DNA from: Apostichopus japonicus
Taxonomy: Eukaryota; Echinodermata; Holothuroidea; Aspidochirotida; Stichopodidae
DNA: 64,000 nt
Reading direction: 5' to 3'
Assembly (NCBI RefSeq): GCF_037975245.1
Contig: NC_092575.1
Span: 18,009,810-18,073,809 of the forward strand
This document shows positions 1 to 9,748 of this stretch, piece after piece. Position numbers and translations under genes: made by a program. Numbering within the stretch: position 1 is the first letter of the stretch; each line of letters begins with the position of its first letter. The notes under the pieces were generated by a model. That model was not told where the DNA came from. It did no database searches and was given only the letters and a program-made list of their open reading frames with translations.

Positions 1-93
1 CAGGTGGGGGCAGTTTGCTTTTGCCGCGATCTTATACGGTCTCTGGAACTTTAAGTATTAGAAACGAACCTAGACTTATATCAACTGCTGTCG

Positions 94-105
94 TGGCGCG
101 GTTGG
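94..105 (+). promoter_or_regulatory. Candidate Pol III A box
   Basis: TGGCGCGGTTGG resembles the internal A box of tRNA genes (consensus TRGYNNARNNGG) with one mismatch, G where A is usual at tRNA position 14. It corresponds to nt 8-19 of the tRNA-like segment. It is repeated in every unit of the array and lies 52 bases before the B box (start to start), a normal distance for tRNA genes and tRNA-derived SINEs. Confidence 0.5.
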
Positions 106-145
106 TTGCTCTGCACCTCGAGAGCGTGACGTATTTTGGATCGCG

Positions 146-156
146 GGCTCGAGACC
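146..156 (+). promoter_or_regulatory. Candidate Pol III B box
   Basis: GGCTCGAGACC matches the B-box consensus GGTTCGANNCC at every defined position except the third base (C for T). It contains one of the two CTCGAG palindromes of the unit. The same 11 bases are kept through the arrays; exceptions I saw are the units near 11486 and 13974, where the first GG pair region reads CTGATCTCGAG on the + strand. Confidence 0.55.
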
Positions 157-173
157 AGGTGGGGGCAGTTTGC

Positions 174-177
174 TTTT
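174..177 (+). terminator. Candidate Pol III terminator (TTTT)
   Basis: A run of four T lies 8 bases past the end of the putative acceptor stem (166), where a short tRNA-gene trailer would end. Four T is a minimal Pol III terminator. A second TTTT at 134-137 lies between the A and B boxes and could cause early termination, which weakens the case for efficient full-length transcripts. Confidence 0.35.
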
Positions 178-3100
178 GCCGCGATCTTATACGGTCTCTG
201 GAACTTTAAGTATTAGAAACGAACCTAGACTTATATCAACTGCTGTCGTGGCGCGGTTGGTTGCTCTGCACCTCGAGAGCGTGACGTATTTTGGATCGCG
301 GGCTCGAGACCAGGTGGGGGCAGTTTGCTTTTGCCGCGATCTTATACGGTCTCTGGAACTTTAAGTATTAGAAACGAACCTAGACTTATATCAACTGCTG
401 TCGTGGCGCGGTTGGTTGCTCTGCACCTCGAGAGCGTGACGTATTTTGGATCGCGGGCTCGAGACCAGGTGGGGGCAGTTTGCTTTTGCCGCGATCTTAT
501 ACGGTCTCTGGAACTTTAAGTATTAGAAACGAACCTAGACTTATATCAACTGCTGTCGTGGCGCGGTTGGTTGCTCTGCACCTCGAGAGCGTGACGTATT
601 TTGGATCGCGGGCTCGAGACCAGGTGGGGGCAGTTTGCTTTTGCCGCGATTTATACGGTCTCTGGAACTTTAAGTATTAGAAACGAACCTAGACTTATAT
701 CAACTGCTGTCGTGGCGCGGTTGGTTGCTCTGCACCTCGAGAGCGTGACGTATTTTGGATCGCGGGCTCGAGACCAGGTGGGGGCAGTTTGCTTTTGCCG
801 CGATCTTATACGGTCTCTGGAACTTTAAGTATTAGAAACGAACCTAGACTTATATCAACTGCTGTCGTGGCGCGGTTGGTTGCTCTGCACCTCGAGAGCG
901 TGACGTATTTTGGATCGCGGGCTCGAGACCAGGTGGGGGCAGTTTGCTTTTGCCGCGATCTTATACGGTCTCTGGAACTTTAAGTATTAGAAACGAACCT
1001 AGACTTATATCAACTGCTGTCGTGGCGCGGTTGGTTGCTCTGCACCTCGAGAGCGTGACGTATTTTGGATCGCGGGCTCGAGACCAGGTGGGGGCAGTTT
1101 GCTTTTGCCGCGATCTTATACGGTCTCTGGAACTTTAAGTATTAGAAACGAACCTAGACTTATATCAACTGCTGTCGTGGCGCGGTTGGTTGCTCTGCAC
1201 CTGGAGAGCGTGACGTATTTTGGATCGCGGGCTCGAGACCAGGTGGGGGCAGTTTGCTTTTGCCGCGATCTTATACGGTCTCTGGAACTTTAAGTATTAG
1301 AAACGAACCTAGACTTATATCAACTGCTGTCGTGGCGCGGTTGGTTGCTCTGCACCTCGAGAGCGTGACGTATTTTGGATCGCGGGCTCGAGACCAGGTG
1401 GGGGCAGTTTGCTTTTGCCGCGATCTTATACGGTCTCTGGAACTTTAAGTATTAGAAACGAACCTAGATTTATATCAACTGCTGTCGTGGCGCGGTTGGT
1501 TGCTCTGCACCTCGAGAGCGTGACGTATTTTGGATCGCGGGCTCGAGACCAGGTGGGGGCAGTTTGCTTTTGCCGCGATCTTATACGGTCTCTGGAACTT
1601 TAAGTATTAGAAACGAACCTAGACTTATATCAACTGCTGTCGTGGCGCGGTTGGTTGCTCTGCACCTCGAGAGCGTGACGTATTTTGGATCGCGGGCTCG
1701 AGACCAGGTGGGGGCAGTTTGCTTTTGCCGCGATCTTATACGGTCTCTGGAACTTTAAGTATTAGAAACGAACCTAGACTTATATCAACTGCTGTCGTGG
1801 CGCGGTTGGTTGCTCTGCACCTCGAGAGCGTGACGTATTTTGGATCGCGGGCTCGAGACCAGGTGGGGGCAGTTTGCTTTTGCCGCGATCTTATACGGTC
1901 TCTGGAACTTTAAGTATTAGAAACGAACCTAGACTTATATCAACTGCTGTCGTGGCGCGGTTGGTTGCTCTGCACCTCGAGAGCGTGACGTATTTTGGAT
2001 CGCGGGCTCGAGACCAGGTGGGGGCAGTTTGCTTTTGCCGCGATCTTATACGGTCTCTGGAACTTTAAGTATTAGAAACGAACCTAGACTTATATCAACT
2101 GCTGTCGTGGCGCGGTTGGTTGCTCTGCACCTCGAGAGCGTGACGTATTTTGGATCGCGGGCTCGAGACCAGGTGGGGGCAGTTTGCTTTTGCCGCGATC
2201 TTATACGGTCTCTGGAACTTTAAGTATTAGAAACGAACCTAGACTTATATCAACTGCTGTCGTGGCGCGGTTGGTTGCTCTGCACCTCGAGAGCGTGACG
2301 TATTTTGGATCGCGGGCTCGAGACCAGGTGGGGGCAGTTTGCTTTTGCCGCGATCTTATACGGTCTCTGGAACTTTAAGTATTAGAAACGAACCTAGACT
2401 TATATCAACTGCTGTCGTGGCGCGGTTGGTTGCTCTGCACCTCGAGAGCGTGACGTATTTTGGATCGCGGGCTCGAGACCAGGTGGGGGCAGTTTGCTTT
2501 TGCCGCGATCTTATACGGTCTCTGGAACTTTAAGTATTAGAAACGAACCTAGACTTATATCAACTGCTGTCGTGGCGCGGTTGGTTGCTCTGCACCTCGA
2601 GAGCGTGACGTATTTTGGATCGCGGGCTCGAGACCAGGTGGGGGCAGTTTGCTTTTGCCGCGATCTTATACGGTCTCTGGAACTTTAAGTATTAGAAACG
2701 AACCTAGACTTATATCAACTGCTGTCGTGGCGCGGTTGGTTGCTCTGCACCTCGAGAGCGTGACGTATTTTGGATCGCGGGCTCGAGACCAGGTGGGGGC
2801 AGTTTGCTTTTGCCGCGATCTTATACGGTCTCTGGAACTTTAAGTATTAGAAACGAACCTAGACTTATATCAACTGCTGTCGTGGCGCGGTTGGTTGCTC
2901 TGCACCTCGAGAGCGTGACGTATTTTGGATCGCGGGCTCGAGACCAGGTGGGGGCAGTTTGCTTTTGCCGCGATCTTATACGGTCTCTGGAACTTTAAGT
3001 ATTAGAAACGAACCTAGACTTATATCAACTGCTGTCGTGGCGCGGTTGGTTGCTCTGCACCTCGAGAGCGTGACGTATTTTGGATCGCGGGCTCGAGACC

Positions 3101-3309
3101 AGGTGGGGGCAGTTTGCTTTTGCCGCGATCTTATACGGTCTCTGGAACTTTAAGTATTAGAAACGAACCTAGACTTATATCAACTGCTGTCGTGGCGCGG
3201 TTGGTTGCTCTGCACCTCGAGAGCGTGACGTATTTTGGATCGCGGGCTCGAGACCAGGTGGGGGCAGTTTGCTTTTGCCGCGATCTTATACGGTCTCTGG
3301 AACTTTAAG

Positions 3310-3660
3310 TATTAGAAACGAACCTAGATTTATATCAACTGCTGTCGTGGCGCGGTTGGTTGCTCTGCACCTCGAGAGCGTGACGTATTTTGGATCGCGG
3401 GCTCGAGACCAGGTGGGGGCAGTTTGCTTTTGCCGCGATCTTATACGGTCTCTGGAACTTTAAGTATTAGAAACGAACCTAGATTGATATCAACTGCTGT
3501 CGTGGCGCGGTTGGTTGCTCTGCACCTCGAGAGCGTGACGTATTTTGGATCGCGGGCTCGAGACCAGGTGGGGGCAGTTTGCTTTTGCCGCGATCTTATA
3601 CGGTCTCTGGAACTTTAAGTATTAGAAACGAACCTAGACTGATATCAACTGCTGTCGTGG
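3310..3660 (+). repeat. Three neighbouring array A units with staggered variants
   Basis: Three successive units carry variants at the same two unit positions. The first has C to T only (3329), the second has C to T and T to G (3484, 3486), and the third has T to G only (3641). Outside this cluster I saw only one other copy of the T variant (1469), exactly 12 units upstream of 3329. Sharing between adjacent copies fits short gene-conversion tracts or unequal exchange within the array. Confidence 0.8.
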
Positions 3661-6223
3661 CGCGGTTGGTTGCTCTGCACCTCGAGAGCGTGACGTATTT
3701 TGGATCGCGGGCTCGAGACCAGGTGGGGGCAGTTTGCTTTTGCCGCGATCTTATACGGTCTCTGGAACTTTAAGTATTAGAAACGAACCTAGACTTATAT
3801 CAACTGCTGTCGTGGCGCGGTTGGTTGCTCTGCACCTCGAGAGCGTGACGTATTTTGGATCGCGGGCTCGAGACCAGGTGGGGGCAGTTTGCTTTTGCCG
3901 CGATCTTATACGGTCTCTGGAACTTTAAGTATTAGAAACGAACCTAGACTTATATCAACTGCTGTCGTGGCGCGGTTGGTTGCTCTGCACCTCGAGAGCG
4001 TGACGTATTTTGGATCGCGGGCTCGAGACCAGGTGGGGGCAGTTTGCTTTTGCCGCGATCTTATACGGTCTCTGGAACTTTAAGTATTAGAAACGAACCT
4101 AGACTTATATCAACTGCTGTCGTGGCGCGGTTGGTTGCTCTGCACCTCGAGAGCGTGACGTATTTTGGATCGCGGGCTCGAGACCAGGTGGGGGCAGTTT
4201 GCTTTTGCCGCGATCTTATACGGTCTCTGGAACTTTAAGTATTAGAAACGAACCTAGACTTATATCAACTGCTGTCGTGGCGCGGTTGGTTGCTCTGCAC
4301 CTCGAGAGCGTGACGTATTTTGGATCGCGGGCTCGAGACCAGGTGGGGGCAGTTTGCTTTTGCCGCGATCTTATACGGTCTCTGGAACTTTAAGTATTAG
4401 AAACGAACCTAGACTTATATCAACTGCTGTCGTGGCGCGGTTGGTTGCTCTGCACCTCGAGAGCGTGACGTATTTTGGATCGCGGGCTCGAGACCAGGTG
4501 GGGGCAGTTTGCTTTTGCCGCGATCTTATACGGTCTCTGGAACTTTAAGTATTAGAAACGAACCTAGACTTATATCAACTGCTGTCGTGGCGCGGTTGGT
4601 TGCTCTGCACCTCGAGAGCGTGACGTATTTTGGATCGCGGGCTCGAGACCAGGTGGGGGCAGTTTGCTTTTGCCGCGATCTTATACGGTCTCTGGAACTT
4701 TAAGTATTAGAAACGAACCTAGACTTATATCAACTGCTGTCGTGGCGCGGTTGGTTGCTCTGCACCTCGAGAGCGTGACGTATTTTGGATCGCGGGCTCG
4801 AGACCAGGTGGGGGCAGTTTGCTTTTGCCGCGATCTTATACGGTCTCTGGAACTTTAAGTATTAGAAACGAACCTAGACTTATATCAACTGCTGTCGTGG
4901 CGCGGTTGGTTGCTCTGCACCTCGAGAGCGTGACGTATTTTGGATCGCGGGCTCGAGACCAGGTGGGGGCAGTTTGCTTTTGCCGCGATCTTATACGGTC
5001 TCTGGAACTTTAAGTATTAGAAACGAACCTAGACTTATATCAACTGCTGTCGTGGCGCGGTTGGTTGCTCTGCACCTCGAGAGCGTGACGTATTTTGGAT
5101 CGCGGGCTCGAGACCAGGTGGGGGCAGTTTGCTTTTGCCGCGATCTTATACGGTCTCTGGAACTTTAAGTATTAGAAACGAACCTAGACTTATATCAACT
5201 GCTGTCGTGGCGCGGTTGGTTGCTCTGCACCTCGAGAGCGTGACGTATTTTGGATCGCGGGCTCGAGACCAGGTGGGGGCAGTTTGCTTTTGCCGCGATC
5301 TTATACGGTCTCTGGAACTTTAAGTATTAGAAACGAACCTAGACTTATATCAACTGCTGTCGTGGCGCGGTTGGTTGCTCTGCACCTCGAGAGCGTGACG
5401 TATTTTGGATCGCGGGCTCGAGACCAGGTGGGGGCAGTTTGCTTTTGCCGCGATCTTATACGGTCTCTGGAACTTTAAGTATTAGAAACGAACCTAGACT
5501 TATATCAACTGCTGTCGTGGCGCGGTTGGTTGCTCTGCACCTCGAGAGCGTGACGTATTTTGGATCGCGGGCTCGAGACCAGGTGGGGGCAGTTTGCTTT
5601 TGCCGCGATCTTATACGGTCTCTGGAACTTTAAGTATTAGAAACGAACCTAGACTTATATCAACTGCTGTCGTGGCGCGGTTGGTTGCTCTGCACCTCGA
5701 GAGCGTGACGTATTTTGGATCGCGGGCTCGAGACCAGGTGGGGGCAGTTTGCTTTTGCCGCGATCTTATACGGTCTCTGGAACTTTAAGTATTAGAAACG
5801 AACCTAGACTTATATCAACTGCTGTCGTGGCGCGGTTGGTTGCTCTGCACCTCGAGAGCGTGACGTATTTTGGATCGCGGGCTCGAGACCAGGTGGGGGC
5901 AGTTTGCTTTTGCCGCGATCTTATACGGTCTCTGGAACTTTAAGTATTAGAAACGAACCTAGACTTATATCAACTGCTGTCGTGGCGCGGTTGGTTGCTC
6001 TGCACCTCGAGAGCGTGACGTATTTTGGATCGCGGGCTCGAGACCAGGTGGGGGCAGTTTGCTTTTGCCGCGATCTTATACGGTCTCTGGAACTTTAAGT
6101 ATTAGAAACGAACCTAGACTTATATCAACTGCTGTCGTGGCGCGGTTGGTTGCTCTGCACCTCGAGAGCGTGACGTATTTTGGATCGCGGGCTCGAGACC
6201 AGGTGGGGGCAGTTTGCTTTTGC

Positions 6224-6323
6224 NNNNNNNNNNNNNNNNNNNNNNNNNNNNNNNNNNNNNNNNNNNNNNNNNNNNNNNNNNNNNNNNNNNNNNNNNNNNN
6301 NNNNNNNNNNNNNNNNNNNNNNN
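6224..6323. other. Assembly gap (100 N) at the array orientation switch
   Basis: Exactly 100 N, the usual placeholder for a gap of unknown length. The left flank ends with GCAGTTTGCTTTTGC and the right flank begins AGATCTCGGCAAAAGCAAAC, so unit orientation flips here. The real junction sequence is not in the window. Confidence 0.98.
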
Positions 6324-6329
6324 AGATCT

Positions 6330-7087
6330 CGGCAAAAGCAAACTGCCCCCACCTGGTCTCGAGCCCGCGATTCAAAATACGTCACGCTCTCGAGGTACAG
6401 AGCAACCAACCGCGCCACGACAGCAGTTGATATAAATCTATGTTCGTTTCTAATACTTAAATTTCCATGGGCCGTATGAGATCGCGGCAAAAGCAAACTG
6501 CCCCCACCTGGTCTCGAGCCCGCGATCCAAAATACGTCACGCTCTCGAGGTACAGAGCAACCAACCGCGCCACGACAGCAGTTGATATAAATCTATGTTC
6601 GTTTCTAATACTTAAAGTTCCCAGAGACCGTATAAAAACCCGGCAAAAGCAAACTGCCCCCACCTGGTCTCGAGCCCGCGATCCAAAATACGTCACGCTC
6701 TCGAGGTACAGAGCAACCAACCGCGCCACGACAGCAGTTGATATAAATCTATGTTCGTTTCTAATACTTAAAGTTCCAGGGGCCGTATAAGATCGCGGCA
6801 AAAGCAAACTGCCCCACCTGGTCTCGAGCCCGCGATCCAAAATACGTCACGCTCTCGAGGTACAGAGCAACCAACCGCGCCACGACAGCAGTTGATATAA
6901 ATCTATGTTCGTTTCTAATACTTAAAGTTCCCAGAGACCGTATAAAAACCCGGCAAAAGCAAACTGCCCCCACCTGGTCTCGAGCCCGCGATCCAAAATA
7001 CGTCACGCTCTCGAGGTACAGAGCAACCAACCGCGCCACGACAGCAGTTGATATAAATCTATGTTCGTTTCTAATACTTAAAGTTCC
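6330..7087 (-). repeat. 933-base higher-order repeat, copy 1 (may extend into the gap)
   Basis: This block recurs 933 bases downstream (7263-8020), a spacing of six units. Both copies share the private marker GATTCAAAATACG in the first unit, a unit with ATTTCCATG, units with TATAAAAACCCGG, and a unit with GGGGCCG and a shortened C run (CTGCCCCACC). The only internal difference I found is G at 6470 against T at 7403. The left edge is limited by the gap; the first bases (6327, 6329) already differ. Confidence 0.88.
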
Positions 7088-7262
7088 CAGAGACCGTATA
7101 AGATCGCGGCAAAAGCAAACTGCCCCCACCTGGTCTCGAGCCCGCGATCCAAAATACGTCACGCTCTCGAGGTACAGAGCAACCAACCGCGCCACGACAG
7201 CAGTTGATATAAATCTATGTTCGTTTCTAATACTTAAAGTTCCCAGAGACCGTATAAGAACC

Positions 7263-8020
7263 CGGCAAAAGCAAACTGCCCCCACCTGGTCTCGAGCCCG
7301 CGATTCAAAATACGTCACGCTCTCGAGGTACAGAGCAACCAACCGCGCCACGACAGCAGTTGATATAAATCTATGTTCGTTTCTAATACTTAAATTTCCA
7401 TGTGCCGTATGAGATCGCGGCAAAAGCAAACTGCCCCCACCTGGTCTCGAGCCCGCGATCCAAAATACGTCACGCTCTCGAGGTACAGAGCAACCAACCG
7501 CGCCACGACAGCAGTTGATATAAATCTATGTTCGTTTCTAATACTTAAAGTTCCCAGAGACCGTATAAAAACCCGGCAAAAGCAAACTGCCCCCACCTGG
7601 TCTCGAGCCCGCGATCCAAAATACGTCACGCTCTCGAGGTACAGAGCAACCAACCGCGCCACGACAGCAGTTGATATAAATCTATGTTCGTTTCTAATAC
7701 TTAAAGTTCCAGGGGCCGTATAAGATCGCGGCAAAAGCAAACTGCCCCACCTGGTCTCGAGCCCGCGATCCAAAATACGTCACGCTCTCGAGGTACAGAG
7801 CAACCAACCGCGCCACGACAGCAGTTGATATAAATCTATGTTCGTTTCTAATACTTAAAGTTCCCAGAGACCGTATAAAAACCCGGCAAAAGCAAACTGC
7901 CCCCACCTGGTCTCGAGCCCGCGATCCAAAATACGTCACGCTCTCGAGGTACAGAGCAACCAACCGCGCCACGACAGCAGTTGATATAAATCTATGTTCG
8001 TTTCTAATACTTAAAGTTCC
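7263..8020 (-). repeat. 933-base higher-order repeat, copy 2
   Basis: Partner of 6330-7087 with the same order of marked units. The match stops after 8020, where this copy has GTTCCAGAGACCGTATGAG while copy 1 has GTTCCCAGAGACCGTATAAG. Order of markers is shared, so a six-unit block duplicated as one piece. Confidence 0.88.
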
Positions 8021-9748
8021 AGAGACCGTATGAGATCGCGGCAAAAGCAAACTGCCCCCACCTGGTCTCGAGCCCGCGATCCAAAATACGTCACGCTCTC
8101 GAGGTACAGAGCAACCAACCGCGCCACGACAGCAGTTGATATAAATTTATGTTCGTTTCTAATACTTAAAGTTCCCAGAGACCGTATAAGATCGCGGCAA
8201 AAGCAAACTGCCCCCACCTGGTCTCGAGCCCGCGATCCAAAATACGTCACGCTCTCGAGGTACAGAGCAACCAACCGCGCCACGACAGCAGTTGATATAA
8301 ATCTATGTTCGTTTCTAATACTTAAAGTTCCAGGGGCCGTATAAGATCGCGGCAAAAGCAAACTGCCCCACCTGGTCTCGAGCCCGCGATCCAAAATACG
8401 TCACGCTCTCGAGGTACAGAGCAACCAACCGCGCCACGACAGCAGTTGATATAAATCTATGTTCGTTTCTAATACTTAAATTTCCCAGAGACCGTATAAG
8501 AACCCGGCAAAAGCAAACTGCCCCCACCTGGTCTCGAGCCCGCGATCCAAAATACGTCACGCTCTCGAGGTACAGAGCAACCAACCGCGCCACGACAGCA
8601 GTTGATATAAATCTATGTTCGTTTCTAATACTTAAATTTCCCAGAGACCGTATAAGAACCCGGCAAAAGCAAACTGCCCCCACCTGGTCTCGAGCCCGCG
8701 ATCCAAAATACGTCACGCTCTCGAGGTACAGAGCAACCAACCGCGCCACGACAGCAGTTGATATAAATCTATGTTCGTTTCTAATACTTAAAGTTCCCAG
8801 AGACCGTATAAGAACCCGGCAAAAGCAAACTGCCCCCACCTGGTCTCGAGCCCGCGATCCAAAATACGTCACGCTCTCGAGGTACAGAGCAACCAACCGC
8901 GCCACGACAGCAGTTGATATAAATCTATGTTCGTTTCTAATACTTAAAGTTCCCAGAGACCGTATAAAACCCGGCAAAAGCAAACTGCCCCCACCTGGTC
9001 TCGAGCCCGCGATCCAAAATACGTCACGCTCTCGAGGTACAGAGCAACCAACCGCGCCACGACAGCAGTTGATATAAATCTATGTTCGTTTCTAATACTT
9101 AAAGTTCCCACAGACCGTATAAGATCGCGGCAAAAGCAAACTGCCCCCACCTGGTCTCGAGCCCGCGATCCAAAATACGTCACGCTCTCGAGGTACAGAG
9201 CAACCAACCGCGCCACCACAGCAGTTGATATAAATCTATGTTCGTTTCTAATACTTAAAGTTCCAGAGACCGTATAAGATCGCGGCAAAAGCAAACTGCC
9301 CCCACCTGGTCTCGAGCCCGCGATCCAAAATACGTCACGCTCTCGAGGTACAGAGCAACCAACCGCGCCACGACAGCAGTTGATATAAATCTATGTTCGT
9401 TTTTAATACTTAAAGTTCCAGAGACCGTACCATATCGCGGCAAAAGCAAACTGCCCCCACCTGGTCTCGAGCCCGCGATCCAAAATACGTCACGCTCTCG
9501 AGGTACAGAGCAACCAACCGCGCCACGACAGCAGTTGATATAAATCTATGTTCGTTTCTAATACTTAAAGTTCCAGAGACCGTATAAGATCGCGGCAAAA
9601 GCAAACTGCCCCCACCTGGTCTCGAGCCCGCGATCCAAAATACGTCACGCTCTCGAGGTACAGAGCAACCAACCGCGCCACGACAGCAGTTGATATAAAT
9701 CTATGTTCGTTTCTAATACTTAAAGTTCCCAGAGACCGTATAAGATCC

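Larger units (their letters stand above)
87..167 (+). ncRNA. tRNA-like segment of the satellite unit (example in array A)
   Basis: Read as a tRNA, nt 1-7 (87-93) and 66-72 (160-166) form an acceptor stem with 6 of 7 positions pairing: three Watson-Crick, three G-U and one G-G mismatch. T8 is at 94. The D stem (96-99 with 108-111) pairs at 3 of 4 positions, and the D loop has GG at 104-105 (nt 18-19). The anticodon stem pairs only at its middle three positions (114-116 with 126-128), and nt 33 is C instead of U. A 13-base variable region (130-142) precedes a weak T stem (3 of 5) whose loop keeps T55, C56, G57 and A58; nt 54 is C. The base after the acceptor stem is A (167). This looks like a decayed tRNA or the tRNA-derived head of a SINE, not a working tRNA. 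G-U pairs inflate the score, and chance resemblance is possible. The segment recurs in essentially every unit. Confidence 0.45.
139..186 (+). other. 8-base inverted repeat within the unit (example in array A)
   Basis: GATCGCGG at 139-146 and CCGCGATC at 179-186 are perfect reverse complements separated by 32 bases. A transcript could form an 8-bp stem enclosing the B-box region and the TTTT run. The arm would compete with the T stem of the tRNA-like fold. In array B1 the right-hand arm is often altered while its partner stays constant, so there is no covariation to support a selected RNA stem. Confidence 0.6.
1..6223 (+). repeat. Satellite array A, 155-base unit, forward orientation (about 40 units)
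   Basis: Head-to-tail copies of a 155-base unit fill this stretch and both of its ends are cut, by the window edge and by a gap. Strand is given as the direction in which the tRNA-like segment of each unit reads. Compared with the reverse complement of the later arrays, A has fixed differences: CCTAGACTT where B has CATAGATTT, and CTGCACCTC where B has CTGTACCTC. It also reads GGAACTTTAAG, which matches B1 but not B2 (GGAAGTTTAAG). Copies are nearly identical. The exceptions I saw are a 1-base deletion near 651, C to G at 1203 (destroying one CTCGAG), C to T at 1469 and 3329, C to T plus T to G at 3484 and 3486, and T to G at 3641. No gene is present. The apparent 64-residue ORFs recur every 155 bases and overlap their neighbours in a shifted frame. 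Confidence 0.97.

Noticed and set aside
87-167. Functional tRNA gene
   Set aside because: Position 33 is C, the anticodon stem pairs only in the middle, and the T stem pairs at 3 of 5 positions. No amino-acid identity can be assigned; at most it is a tRNA-derived relic.
6180-6380. Fold-back read artefact explaining the inverted flanks
   Set aside because: The two flanks carry different fixed variants, so the right side is not a copy of the left. A wrong scaffold join remains possible and is reported as a finding.
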